Below, one piece after another: positions 18,401 to 27,768 of a stretch of DNA of 45,509 bases; the first letter of the stretch is position 1; each line of letters starts with the position of its first letter. The notes beneath the pieces are model-generated. The model searched no databases and was not told the origin of the DNA. It saw nothing but the letters and a program-made list of their open reading frames with translations. A program made the translations under genes and the position numbers. Origin of the DNA: a virus; the IMG/VR virus record IMGVR_UViG_3300032092_000062, positions 1 to 45,509 of that record; one strand, given 5' to 3'.

Positions 18401-21400
18401 GTGCAACAGTTTGATATTGAGCCCATGAATACCAGTTTCTTCCTGATGATGAAGTTTCCCATACATTAAGATTACGCTCTGCGCCAACCCATGTAGTTTG
18501 CCATGCGTTCCATACAGTGCCAAGAGCACCAGCTTTTTCAGCCAGAGTTGCAATAGTATTATAGTTACCCTCTACGTTGCGAACAATATCTGGAGCCTTC
18601 ACTGTTTCAAACCAATCATCTGATGATGGGTTTATACGAATATTACCAAGGAATGTGAAAATAGCAAATGGATTAATGTTTTCTATACGAGATGCATACT
18701 GTTGGGTGACGAGTGGAATATCTTCTTTAACTGGTAATGTAATAAGATCACCATAAAGTTTATATCCATCAGTTAATCGATTTGCGTCACTACTTTCGTT
18801 TTCTACAAGGTTTACGTTATTCATTGTATAGAATGGACGCAATTCACCTTGTTCCATATCAATAGAACATAGGTAATCTGGTGAAGTTGTATTACCAACA
18901 TTATGTCCTGTGAATGAATCTACAATAAATCCGTTTTTAAATCTTTCTAGACCATTAGAGTCAGTGACAGAAAGAGATTTTGTTTCTTGTTCTAATAGAG
19001 ATAAAGAAGTATAGTATTCTAGATTATCAATACGCTTTTCTAGTTTACCAATATCACGCATTGTATAACGCTTATTGTCAACTTGTTGAACAATAACATT
19101 TTTATTTGTTGTGCCAAATGTATATGGTTCAAGATTTAATTTGTAAAGAACCATACCAATATTTGGATCAGATGGTTCTACAGGATTTAAAGAAGATACA
19201 CCTTTAATGCCAATAAATGTACCACTAGTATCTATAGCAATTTTATCATTACGTGCAAGATAATATGAATAATCCACAGTTAAATCTTGACCACGTTTTG
19301 GTAGTAGTGAGAATGATGAATTTGCACCATTAAAAGTTACACCACCATCACCAATTCTTGGACGGAAATCGATAACATCACGAAGAGAGTAACCATCATA
19401 AGATGGAACATCATTAGTTTTAATACTGGTATCAATCGGGTATGAATTTTTAGTAAAATAATCTCCAGTACCATGCTCAAACCAATCAAAAGATATCGTG
19501 ATTGGGGCAGATGGAGGAGAAAAAGATTGTTTTAATATTAGTTTACCAAGATCATAATGAGTGTCTCTTTGACCATTGTCTAGATCATAACGATCTGAAA
19601 TATCAATAGTATAACTACCAGTTGGTGATGCATATGTTCCAGTATCCATCTTAACAGATTTAATACGAAGAATGTCTGCTTTACCAAGTGATAGTACAGG
19701 TTTAGATGCAGTGGCTTGTGTTGTGAAAGTTACAGTTGCGGAAGCTAAAGTTTTACTCTTTTCTCCAATATCAACTTTCTTAATAGTTGCCATAACAATA
19801 AAATCTTTGCTGGCATAAGTGTCTGGTAACGTAAATGTGATAGAAGAACTACCACCAGAAGTATATGATGTTGGGCTAACTACAGCACCACCTGCACTAC
19901 CATCATTATAAACAAGAATATAATTATCAGTTTCAGCAGGGTCAGCAAATACACCTGATGAAGTTGTTAGAGGCAAAGTACAAAATCCACCTGAACCAGA
20001 ACCAGTCGATCCAGTTAAATATTGCATACCATAGTAAATAATATTTAAAGTTGTACCATCAGCTGCACGAACTGATTTAATTGCATAGTTTGGTAAAGGA
20101 TATATTAAACAATCGTTTTGTGGTTCTTGTACATTGGTTTGAATAAGACTAATAATACCACCATCAACAGTCACATTAGAATCAACAGTGATTTGTTCGT
20201 TGTTTGTAATTGTAACAACTCTACGACGATTTGATGTAGAACCAACATAAATGTAATCACCAACTTTAAGAGCGGGACTGGCAACTGGGTTTGTTGTTCC
20301 GCCAGAAAACGCAGTACCAACACCATAAATGGTAGTTGATGCACCACGAGTCCCTGGATAAGAACTGTATGTTGTTCCAGAACCAATTAAATTAGTAGTT
20401 AGTTCTTTAATGTCAGCAGTAAAGTTTAAATTTGTATCTGAACGACTATAATAGAATGATTTTACATCTCTGGCAAAATCGTATCCTGTTGTGAGTTGTA
20501 CATCAAACAGATAAACTTTATAAACAGCAGTTTGTGTACCAACAGTTCCATTGTCCCACTCAATACCACGAATGCGTGCAGTGCCAACTGCAGTTGCGCT
20601 CGATGGAGCTACACCAACTGAAGAAGTAAATCTATTGTACAGAGTTACTGCTGGCATTCCTGATGTGGAATCAAATGGCGGTAAAGAATTAATATTAGTA
20701 ACTAGAACATAATTTCCAATTGGTGTAGTTAGATAACTATCATTTACTTGAACGTAATCACGTGCTTTATCAATAGTTACATATTCAGTAACAATCTTCT
20801 CAAGTTCATAACCTTGAACGTATGCTTTTCCTGGCTCTAAACCAATAGCCAGTTTATCGTCACTACCTGGATTTGATCCATCTGTTGGACTATAGATACC
20901 ACGATTGTAGTATGGAGTCAAATTATATTCCCACGATACACCACCAGTTGTAGAACTGTCTGATACAATTCCAGTAGTGTGAACTGGAGCAACAGTTTTT
21001 GATGTTGCATTATTTGTGGCAACGTAAGTTATACCACCATTTGTTACAACATCACCGATTAAATATGCAACATCAGTTACCCATGCGCCACGATTATTAT
21101 TTCTGTGCTCACGAACATCTATGTGGAATGGTCTAACAGTATAATTACCAGATTCATCAAATGTACGACGTGCTAAAGTTTTTTCAATTTCAGCGTAGGT
21201 AGTTGTTGTAACTTGTTGTTGAACTAATCCAGAATTTGTTGTGAGCAATTCAATAAAATTAGAATCTGAATCAATATCCAATGATGCTACATAAGTTTGA
21301 ACATATCGTAAACTTGCACTACCATTTGAAGCAGTGCCAGATGTATGGCTTGGTGCTGTTGAACTAGTAGTTCCAGCAATAGTTACTTGAAAGTAAAGGT

Positions 21401-22211
21401 TTCCACTCTTAACGATGTCGCCTACTGCAACTTTAGTATTTGCAGTCCAAGAATAAGCACCAGTTAATAATGGAATTTTTGTTAGGATTAAATCAATATA
21501 ATAACGATGCGCACCTGGAGCTGCATAGTTATATGAAGTCTGAGCATTGTCCAGTAGAGTTTCGTCATCTTCTGGAGTTGTTTTAACTTCATTAACTTTT
21601 AAACCAACACGATATGTTGGTGTATTGTTATACTTGTCAAGAATAATAGATTGCGCATCACAAAGAACAAAGTGACCATTAACATAGAAAACACCACGTT
21701 CAATAGTTGCGGCAGAACCAACACCAGTAGCATTGGAAGCAATAGCTTGAACTGTATATGTACCTGTTCCGCTAGTTGTCGTAATAACTTCACTATTAGA
21801 GAATGTTTTGGTTAAATTATTATCTGCAGCTGAACTATAACGAACATAAAGAGTTGTTTCGTCAGATCCTTCTTCACGAACAACTTTTAATACTGTTGCT
21901 TCTACACCAGAATCACCTTGAATTTTTCTTCCAGCAAAATTATCGATATAAGTTTCAATAACGTCTGAACCATAAAAAGTTTGTAATTTTACATAGTTAT
22001 AATTTGAATCAAGAGAAACTTGTCCAGGAATAACCATCGCACCATTTTTAAAAATGTGGTTACCTTGATAAGCAATCTGCTGTTGTAAAATTGTCTGTAG
22101 CTGAGTTAATTCTCTGGCTTGAACAGCAAAAGATGGACGGAATAAAATTCGATAGAATTTATTATTCTCATCAAAGTCGTCATTATACGGTTCTGTATTG
22201 AAGTCTAACAT
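15453..22211 (-). CDS. Giant DUF4815-type baseplate/tail-fibre structural protein
   Basis: 2252 residues, the largest gene here. The N-terminus (MLDFNTEPYNDDFDENNKFY, FRPSFAVQARELTQLQTILQ, NHIFKNGAMVIPG) is typical of DUF4815 proteins of marine T4-like phages. These are virion proteins encoded after gp8 where T4 has gp9/gp10. Two insert modules at about 254-303 and 377-430 (SWTANTKVAVGDIV, GTTSSTAPSHTSGT; GAWVTDVAYLIGDVV, VAPVHTTGIV) are the same carbohydrate-binding-like module repeated in gp8. The middle has KLEKRIDNLEYYTSLSLLEQETKSL, a short coiled coil. The C-terminal part is Ser/Thr-rich beta sequence. It may link baseplate and fibres. Its exact T4 equivalent is uncertain. AGGATAAG precedes the ATG. 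Confidence 0.75.
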   Translation of the reverse strand: MLDFNTEPYNDDFDENNKFYRILFRPSFAVQARELTQLQTILQQQIAYQGNHIFKNGAMVIPGQVSLDSNYNYVKLQTFYGSDVIETYIDNFAGRKIQGDSGVEATVLKVVREEGSDETTLYVRYSSAADNNLTKTFSNSEVITTTSGTGTYTVQAIASNATGVGSAATIERGVFYVNGHFVLCDAQSIILDKYNNTPTYRVGLKVNEVKTTPEDDETLLDNAQTSYNYAAPGAHRYYIDLILTKIPLLTGAYSWTANTKVAVGDIVKSGNLYFQVTIAGTTSSTAPSHTSGTASNGSASLRYVQTYVASLDIDSDSNFIELLTTNSGLVQQQVTTTTYAEIEKTLARRTFDESGNYTVRPFHIDVREHRNNNRGAWVTDVAYLIGDVVTNGGITYVATNNATSKTVAPVHTTGIVSDSSTTGGVSWEYNLTPYYNRGIYSPTDGSNPGSDDKLAIGLEPGKAYVQGYELEKIVTEYVTIDKARDYVQVNDSYLTTPIGNYVLVTNINSLPPFDSTSGMPAVTLYNRFTSSVGVAPSSATAVGTARIRGIEWDNGTVGTQTAVYKVYLFDVQLTTGYDFARDVKSFYYSRSDTNLNFTADIKELTTNLIGSGTTYSSYPGTRGASTTIYGVGTAFSGGTTNPVASPALKVGDYIYVGSTSNRRRVVTITNNEQITVDSNVTVDGGIISLIQTNVQEPQNDCLIYPLPNYAIKSVRAADGTTLNIIYYGMQYLTGSTGSGSGGFCTLPLTTSSGVFADPAETDNYILVYNDGSAGGAVVSPTSYTSGGSSSITFTLPDTYASKDFIVMATIKKVDIGEKSKTLASATVTFTTQATASKPVLSLGKADILRIKSVKMDTGTYASPTGSYTIDISDRYDLDNGQRDTHYDLGKLILKQSFSPPSAPITISFDWFEHGTGDYFTKNSYPIDTSIKTNDVPSYDGYSLRDVIDFRPRIGDGGVTFNGANSSFSLLPKRGQDLTVDYSYYLARNDKIAIDTSGTFIGIKGVSSLNPVEPSDPNIGMVLYKLNLEPYTFGTTNKNVIVQQVDNKRYTMRDIGKLEKRIDNLEYYTSLSLLEQETKSLSVTDSNGLERFKNGFIVDSFTGHNVGNTTSPDYLCSIDMEQGELRPFYTMNNVNLVENESSDANRLTDGYKLYGDLITLPVKEDIPLVTQQYASRIENINPFAIFTFLGNIRINPSSDDWFETVKAPDIVRNVEGNYNTIATLAEKAGALGTVWNAWQTTWVGAERNLNVWETSSSGRNWYSWAQYQTVAQDVGMARSGVKTSLQVTMDRQVVDDKVISTAVIPYIRQRNVLVQVKGLKPNTRFYPFFDNTAVSNYCTPSSYLTYTLPTATSPDFDTSKNAGIDATDTARIINNLPAGVLYNDTSGNMCLNIGDRITGGTSSATAVVIGKDYNEDTGVRRLHIVNIKGTFTSGETITAFGTGSGATATISGTMPTNGSQGGSLISNFAGDLDLIFWIPNEDSIKFRTGTREFKLLDVTTSDGQSTSSAKVQYQATGTLQTRQQTINSVRNATIVQEVVNESTTVTNTSNRLLNSYYTWWDPLAQTFLVQSPGGAFLSKVDIFFATKDSAIPVNLEIREVVNGYPGKKVLPFSKVTLMPSQVNLSATNVAMTDGSGASYPKYDTPTTFVFPSPVYVQDAQEYAIVLSSDSNNYKVWISQMGDRIPASSRTISEQPYAGVLFKSQNSTTWTANQDQDLKFTVYRCKFDIERTGQVEFVNDVLSTNLIETAPFQTASGTNKVRVWHQNHGMFTDSKVVFDNINTAVYTGTAGTGTFTCSDSGTTVTGVGTSFNSILNPVGTTFIRASDNKVIGTIASVASNTSLTLTANASVTVASAAAYKLASSMNGIPVTQIYTNVSTNAQIQHTISDVDLDSYCITVSTNATSTGYGGGDGVRASSNIIYDAAIPSIQAQVFSDTTVDYSMKTVSGKSVDGGETPYVYGTYKGVVPNNNNYFAAPQVVASTVNQSSGKTVTLQATIKSTNNALSPIIDTHRVSLIAVSNKINSPTESNINVSALDNRTVFTGATGAFSFSGKTITTSNASVAALMPNIQVGKYITVSGSTTAGNNGTYLVTGVAGDGSSTGTITVERTANFTGESAVSGTTVVVRTLFVDEIAPIGSSSINKYVSRAITLANPSTFFRIKYAGNIPQEANVLVYYKTSPVGSTLDFDRINWSLTSPDTAIVKVQNGDTTFIDVDYSEENLPQFDVIAVKIVMQSTNSSAIPKIKDLRIIACA

Positions 22212-22240
22212 TGTTTAATCTTATCCTGTTGAATAATTTA

Positions 22241-25144
22241 TTAAAAACGAATAACTGTTCTTAATGTAACTGTCTGATCGGCAGTAGGAGTAAATGCTGC
22301 TCGATTATCGATAAACATTAAGTCTCCAGAGTATTTATCTGCTGTTGGAGGAGTGACTGCGCTGGCAGTAAACACATCGGCAGCTGCATTGGTAAAGTTA
22401 TTACCGATAGCAATACTTGCATTATCTATCGCTTGCACCAACATAGCAGTGCCTGTATTTGTAACAATTCTAAAACGAGTTGAATCGCTGGATTTTGTAA
22501 TAATAGAATCCGCTGGGAACAATGCAGTATTTGTAGTAGCAGAAATCACCCAGCAAGTAGAAGCCAAAATAGAAGTTAAACTATTGGTGCTTCCATATTG
22601 TCTAGGATTCTTAATAATACCCAGTTGACGATAATCGTTATTAACATCAAATCCTTGATTTTTATCTTGGCTGATGTTACTATAGAACATTAATGTTCTT
22701 GCATAAAAGTTATTTAGTGCTTCTTTAGCATGACCGCCAAATGGAGAAATAATGGCTCTGGCTTTTGCTCCATAACCAGTTCCAGAAATAACAACATTTG
22801 CATAACGATATCCAGAACCATAAGAAGTCATGGTAAGTTTAGTAACTGCACCATTAACAACAGTTGCTGTAGCAACAGCACCTGTACCATCACCAGTAAT
22901 AGTAACAGTTGGTGTACCACCATAACCCCACCCACCAGAAATTACTGGAATATTCATAATACGACCATCAACAGTAAGCAGTTCAATAGTCGCTTGAAGC
23001 GTATTAACATCACCTGGAGATAGATCAGCAGAAATTAATGCGCCAGTGCCATTACCAGTCACGTTTAAGTTTGCAAAAGTATATCCAACTCCTGGATCAT
23101 CGATCTGCACTGAGGTTAATTGTCCACCATCAAAAATTGGAATTAGTCTGGCAGTAGAATCTTCTGACGTAAAAGTAATATTTGCGCCTGTACCTGGAGA
23201 TCCAGACACAGTAATAGTTGGTTTTGAAGAGTATCCTGCACCATACTTAATTGTTGAGGTAGCTGTAGCTTGAACACCAACATATGTTAGTGTTGCTGTA
23301 CCATTTGACACTGTTCCAGATAAGTGTGTTGGAGCAGTTGAAGCATGAGTGGTTCCAGCTGATGCAACAGTGTAAAGTCTATTTGAAAAATAAATCTGTT
23401 GACCAATAGTTACTGCAGTCGATGCAGTCCACTGTGTTCCAATGTTAATAGTTGGAGCAGCATTGTATCCAAGTCCTGGATCTGTAACATCAAACCGAAT
23501 GATAGAAGTTACTGATAGAATGGCTTTTGCTGTTGCTGGATATCCAACCCAAGTTAAGGTTGCTGTGCCGTTAGCGACTGCACCAGTTGTATGACTCGGT
23601 GGAGTTGAAGCATGTGTAGTTCCAGCTGTAGTTACAGTATACAAATTATTTGCATAATAAACTTGAGAATTTAATGTTAATGCAGTTGATGCAGTCCACA
23701 AAGTCCCAACAGTAATAGCTGGTGCAGAAGTATATCCAGAACCACCAGATAAGACTTGAATAGTTCTTAATAATCCATATAATGTTAATGCTGTAATAGT
23801 TCCAGAGCCATTGATTGTTGCTGTGGCAGTTGCTTGTGTTCCAACATATTTTAAAGCAGCAGTACCATTGGCAACTGTATTGAAACGATGAACTGGACCA
23901 GTAGTAGTAGTAGTGCCAGAAACAGCTACCTCATAAATGTTATTATTAAAAGATAACTTTTGTCCAGTTAAAACTAAAGTGCTGGCTTGCCAAGCAGCGA
24001 CACCAGTAAATGGTGGATCAATTGAAACAGTTGGACTAACATATCCACTACCACCGCTGGAAAGTGTTATTCCAGTTAAGTATATTGGATCTGCTTGATT
24101 ATTTCCATCACCCTGTACGGTAATTGTTCCAGAAGTATATCCAGAACCACCAGCATCTACACGAATAGTTTGAAGTTGTCCACTTGAATAAAATTGATTA
24201 CGTAATGCAGTTATAACAGGAATGTAATCGTCTGTCACAAATTTATTGCGCAAAGCAATAGGAACATTATACATGAACTTCCACATATAACCATCGGATA
24301 AAACAATAGGATCAACTGTTGTTGATGTTGGTTTAACAGTGGAAACAGCATTACGATTATTATCTAAACACTTGTATACGTTAAATTCATCTGTCACTAC
24401 ATAAAATAGTGAGTCTTCTAATTTTTGGAATCCATTTGGAGAAATTGTAACAACTGCGCTTGCTGCTGCATTGGTTCCACCACCACCAGCAATAATGCAA
24501 GTTGGAATGCTGGTATATCCTGAACCTCTAGCAGTTAGTGTAATACCAGCAACACTTCCTTCAATTCGTGTTGATGTGGCAGTTGCGCCAGTACCACCAC
24601 CATTGCTAACACTGACCCACTGAAGTGGAGCAGTACCATTAGTGACAGTACCAGAAGTGTGCGTAGGAGCAGTAGTTCCAGTAACACCAGTGGTGGTTAC
24701 AATATAATAATTGTTACCTGATTTAATCAACTTACCTAAAATATAAGAAGTAGATGCTGTCCAATTAACTGAACCTTGAGATCCAATATAAACGAACGGA
24801 TCAGAACCATAACCAAAACCACCAGCTGTTAAATTAACACCCTGCACTTCAGTGGAATATTGATCATCGTATTGATCATAAATTGTGCCACTGGTCCAGT
24901 TATAGCGTGGGATAACATACGCTATATCTGTTGGTTTAATTTCTTTCATTGTAATTATATCATTACGTGAAGAAAATTCATATGCAAGACTATCTGTTGG
25001 ATATGGAGGTGTTAGTTCATCTGTCCAAGTTACTGTTTTCCCCAAATAGTAGTAGTATCTACTATGTCTAGTAACAACCTCATTGTATAGTCCATCTGCA
25101 ATAGAATTATGCAGAATAGACTTCATTAACGCAGATGTGGTCAT
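22241..25144 (-). CDS. 8: Baseplate wedge protein gp8, greatly enlarged
   Basis: 967 residues against 334 in T4. The gp8 core is recognisable in pieces: LTPPYPTDS and AYVIPRYNW near 45-82, then FYVVTDEFNVYKCLDNN and LSDGYMWKFMYNVP at 247-295, then GFDVNNDYRQLGIIKNPRQ at 831-849, then DLMFIDNRAAFTPTADQTV at 941-959, corresponding to the T4 C-terminus GEMIYMENRPPI. Between these are inserts at about 97-240, 325-800 and 855-935. The inserts hold four WTAST...GTxxxTAPTHxSGTVxNGTATLxWVG modules and about ten GxGYxxxPxIxIxG motifs. gp8 is a structural wedge component joining gp10/gp7 and gp6. The position after gp6 and the gp7-like gene matches T4. Confidence 0.85.
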   Translation of the reverse strand: MTTSALMKSILHNSIADGLYNEVVTRHSRYYYYLGKTVTWTDELTPPYPTDSLAYEFSSRNDIITMKEIKPTDIAYVIPRYNWTSGTIYDQYDDQYSTEVQGVNLTAGGFGYGSDPFVYIGSQGSVNWTASTSYILGKLIKSGNNYYIVTTTGVTGTTAPTHTSGTVTNGTAPLQWVSVSNGGGTGATATSTRIEGSVAGITLTARGSGYTSIPTCIIAGGGGTNAAASAVVTISPNGFQKLEDSLFYVVTDEFNVYKCLDNNRNAVSTVKPTSTTVDPIVLSDGYMWKFMYNVPIALRNKFVTDDYIPVITALRNQFYSSGQLQTIRVDAGGSGYTSGTITVQGDGNNQADPIYLTGITLSSGGSGYVSPTVSIDPPFTGVAAWQASTLVLTGQKLSFNNNIYEVAVSGTTTTTGPVHRFNTVANGTAALKYVGTQATATATINGSGTITALTLYGLLRTIQVLSGGSGYTSAPAITVGTLWTASTALTLNSQVYYANNLYTVTTAGTTHASTPPSHTTGAVANGTATLTWVGYPATAKAILSVTSIIRFDVTDPGLGYNAAPTINIGTQWTASTAVTIGQQIYFSNRLYTVASAGTTHASTAPTHLSGTVSNGTATLTYVGVQATATSTIKYGAGYSSKPTITVSGSPGTGANITFTSEDSTARLIPIFDGGQLTSVQIDDPGVGYTFANLNVTGNGTGALISADLSPGDVNTLQATIELLTVDGRIMNIPVISGGWGYGGTPTVTITGDGTGAVATATVVNGAVTKLTMTSYGSGYRYANVVISGTGYGAKARAIISPFGGHAKEALNNFYARTLMFYSNISQDKNQGFDVNNDYRQLGIIKNPRQYGSTNSLTSILASTCWVISATTNTALFPADSIITKSSDSTRFRIVTNTGTAMLVQAIDNASIAIGNNFTNAAADVFTASAVTPPTADKYSGDLMFIDNRAAFTPTADQTVTLRTVIRF

Positions 25145-25160
25145 GTGTATTTTCTTTTAA

Positions 25161-25628
25161 TTAACTTACTGTAACAGTCCAGCTGATTGCAATAGAGTCA
25201 CCAGACGCTTTGTTAACTGCTGGGAAAGTTGTACGGCAAAGCATATATTGTCCAGATGTTGGGCTAGCAGCATATGTACCATAGTTAAAAATTGCAGCTT
25301 CAGTGATAGCACCAGTACCATTACCTGCACCAAAAGTGGCAGTTGAAACAATAGTGTTACCACCATTAGGATTGGTCAAAGTTATTGAAGAACGATATGC
25401 TTCAGTACCCAAATTTGTATCACCAATTGCTGGTGAACTAGTGCCAGTACCGATAGCCATATGGCTCAAAACTGTAGCAGCAGTACCAACCATACGGCTA
25501 GCAATATAGTTTTTACCGTTAGTAACTACTAAGTTTGGTACTTTAGTTGCTGATTTTAAATCACCATTCTCATTAAAAACTTGAATAGTCAATTCACCAA
25601 CCATTTTTAAATTTTCTTGTAAATTCAT
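25161..25628 (-). CDS. Small virion protein with MAIGTGTSSP motif
   Basis: 155 residues. It has LTIQVFNENGDLKSATKVPNLVV, then LSHMAIGTGTSSPAIGDTNLGTEAYR, then TATFGAGNGTGAITEAAIFN and FPAVNKASGDSIAISWTVTVS. This is a widespread phage tail/virion protein pattern whose function is not established. It is beta-rich with no membrane segment. A strong AAGGAGA site lies ahead of the ATG at 25628, stronger than most nearby genes, so it may be made in many copies. It lies between the gp7-position gene and gp8. A baseplate peripheral or fibre-attachment role is inferred only. Confidence 0.65.
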   Translation of the reverse strand: MNLQENLKMVGELTIQVFNENGDLKSATKVPNLVVTNGKNYIASRMVGTAATVLSHMAIGTGTSSPAIGDTNLGTEAYRSSITLTNPNGGNTIVSTATFGAGNGTGAITEAAIFNYGTYAASPTSGQYMLCRTTFPAVNKASGDSIAISWTVTVS

Positions 25629-25647
25629 CGAAATCTCCTTTTATTAA

Positions 25648-27768
25648 TTATCCTGTGAAGGTGGATTCACCTGTTGTATAGTTTCCACTATCGTTTGCAA
25701 AATAAGAGCTGCTAGTTGGATAAGGATCTGTATAAGGACTTAACCATAAACTTCCTCCACTATCAGCCATTGTAATTAAACTTGTATCTGCTGTAGACCC
25801 ATCAAACAAATTATGGGTAGCCAATTCTTTATTTAGGACAAAGAACGGAACAGTTCTAGTACTATTCGTTCCTGTAGTATCACTCATAGTCACTGAACTT
25901 GTATCTGCAGTAACTCCATCAAATAGGTAATGTGTATCTAATGCCTTTTCTACTTCAAAATTTGGAACTGCAACACCCAAAGAAACTGTATCTGTATCTA
26001 AAGTTGTACCATTATTTAAATAATGATCATAAACTGTAGAATTTAATATCTTTGTAGTATCAAGTACGCTAATACCAATACGTGTTAATGAACTGTAATC
26101 ATAGTCATACGTTGTTTCTGTTAGAGAAACTGAACTTGTATCAGCTGTAGTACCATCATTTAAAAAGTGAGTAGAAAGTGCTTTACCTATATCTTTAACT
26201 CTACTTGTATCTGCCATTGTAACAGAACTTGTATCAGCTGTAGTACCATCATTTAGAAAGTGAGTATCGAGTGGTTTATCTACAACAAAAAGTGTACTTG
26301 TATCTTGTAGAGTAACTGAACTCGTATCTGCAGTAACCCCATTGAACAGGAAGTGAGTAGACAGTGGTTTGGTTACCACAAAAGTAGGAACATCATGGGT
26401 AACAAATGCTTCGTCTTGGAATTGTAGTACCAAGAAACGAATCATAGATGTTAGGCTAGTTCCAGTATCAAATTGATTTCTTACGTCATACTCACCAAAC
26501 AATGCCATACCAGCAGGGTGAATTAATGTTTTAACCGCAGAACGATATGCTTCTAACTTTTCATCAATTTTAATAACATATGAGAATGCTTGATAAAATC
26601 TACTATCTTGGATGTAAATAGCATCATCTAAGAAGCCTAAATTGCTTGTGTAGTATCCTGGATATTTTGCAAGAGAACCGAGAGTAATTTTAATAATTGC
26701 TGGCTCATCTGGATCTAAAACAGTAAATTTGTTATCAACGAAGAACTCACGAACAACATCACCTACATAAGTACCATCCCAATAATCAGTAGTGTTATAG
26801 TCTGAGTTGTTGATAATACCCTGTTCAAAGAATCCATTAGTAGTTTCACTTAATGATACATTAAAACTTGGAGAAGCACCACCAATAGTTAATGCAGTAG
26901 ATCCTGCAGAAGTGGCTGATTGTCCACCAAGTGGTAATATAGTTGCAGTAAAGTCGCCAGTATAATTAATACCGTATTTAACAAATTCAATGCTGTTAAT
27001 TCCCCCAGTATCATTAATACCAGAAACTTTTAGAATTGATCCTGCACCATCTCCGTTTTTAATTTCGTATAAATCACCAAGTCTAAATCGTTTACCTTTT
27101 TGTTGAACAGTAACTTTTGAGGTAGTTGATAAAATAGTTGCATCAAAAGTATCTTCATAACGAATTCTATCTCCTGGAGAAATATCTCCAAAGAATTTAC
27201 GATCAATAAAGAATTCATAGATACCATCTGCAATCTCAACAATACGATCAATTTCAACTTCAACGTATTGTCTTCTGTCAATCTGCAGTCTGATAGTTCT
27301 GTTCGGTGTAACTACATCAACTACTCTACCGATAATAGAATCTGGATCACCAGCATTAACTCTGGCAAAAATTGATACATCTTGATTCCATCGACCATCA
27401 GATGCACGGAGCATCTGGCGAGAAGGATATTCTAATGTGACATCTTTATCAAAAAGAACTCTAAACAAAAATTTGAAAGATGCTTCACTACCTTTTGCAA
27501 GGTAATGATCTTTCATATGCTGTAATAAAAATCTTTCATTTACTACAGGTTGTGGAAAATTTACAGCAACTTCTTTTTTAAAGTACTTAATGAACGAGTC
27601 TAAAGTAGTATCAAGATCGCCAAGTGTTTTTAAATCATTACCAGTTGTATTCTGTAAATACTCATAGTACGCTTCTATAAACGCTACAAATGTTTGGTTA
27701 TCCTCCCTGACGAATTCAGGAAGTTGACTGGCAACTAAAGATGATAATGTGCGACGAGGTATTGTCAT
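25648..27768 (-). CDS. Baseplate protein at gp7 position, with six C-terminal repeats
   Basis: 706 residues. The N-terminus (RRTLSSLVASQLPEFVREDN, FVAFIEAYYEYLQ, LAKGSEASFKFLFRVLF) is characteristic of a baseplate structural protein found between gp6 and gp8 in marine T4-like phages. Position makes it the candidate for gp7, but I cannot show sequence homology to T4 gp7 (1032 residues). After about residue 460 come six degenerate repeats of about 30-40 residues with the core THFLNDGTTADTSSVTMADT (467-672). The start overlaps the stop of gp6 by one base (TAATG). The C-terminal repeats may display or bind fibre proteins; this is inference. Confidence 0.7.
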   Translation of the reverse strand: MTIPRRTLSSLVASQLPEFVREDNQTFVAFIEAYYEYLQNTTGNDLKTLGDLDTTLDSFIKYFKKEVAVNFPQPVVNERFLLQHMKDHYLAKGSEASFKFLFRVLFDKDVTLEYPSRQMLRASDGRWNQDVSIFARVNAGDPDSIIGRVVDVVTPNRTIRLQIDRRQYVEVEIDRIVEIADGIYEFFIDRKFFGDISPGDRIRYEDTFDATILSTTSKVTVQQKGKRFRLGDLYEIKNGDGAGSILKVSGINDTGGINSIEFVKYGINYTGDFTATILPLGGQSATSAGSTALTIGGASPSFNVSLSETTNGFFEQGIINNSDYNTTDYWDGTYVGDVVREFFVDNKFTVLDPDEPAIIKITLGSLAKYPGYYTSNLGFLDDAIYIQDSRFYQAFSYVIKIDEKLEAYRSAVKTLIHPAGMALFGEYDVRNQFDTGTSLTSMIRFLVLQFQDEAFVTHDVPTFVVTKPLSTHFLFNGVTADTSSVTLQDTSTLFVVDKPLDTHFLNDGTTADTSSVTMADTSRVKDIGKALSTHFLNDGTTADTSSVSLTETTYDYDYSSLTRIGISVLDTTKILNSTVYDHYLNNGTTLDTDTVSLGVAVPNFEVEKALDTHYLFDGVTADTSSVTMSDTTGTNSTRTVPFFVLNKELATHNLFDGSTADTSLITMADSGGSLWLSPYTDPYPTSSSYFANDSGNYTTGESTFTG
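25753..26370 (-). repeat. Six-copy in-frame protein repeat (THxLxDGxTADTSSVT)
   Basis: Six tandem degenerate units in the C-terminus of the gp7-position protein. Starts are near residues 467, 498, 529, 575, 608 and 647. Each has KxLxTHxLxxGxTADTSSVT followed by a variable spacer of 8-22 residues. Copies 2 and 3 are nearly identical in the core, which points to recent duplication. Copy 4 is the most diverged (DHYLNNGTTLDTDTVSL). Confidence 0.85.

Noticed and set aside
25753-26370. Regular DNA repeats that could suggest a CRISPR array
   Set aside because: The repeats are degenerate, in frame, with uneven spacers and encode a protein motif; they are a coding repeat.
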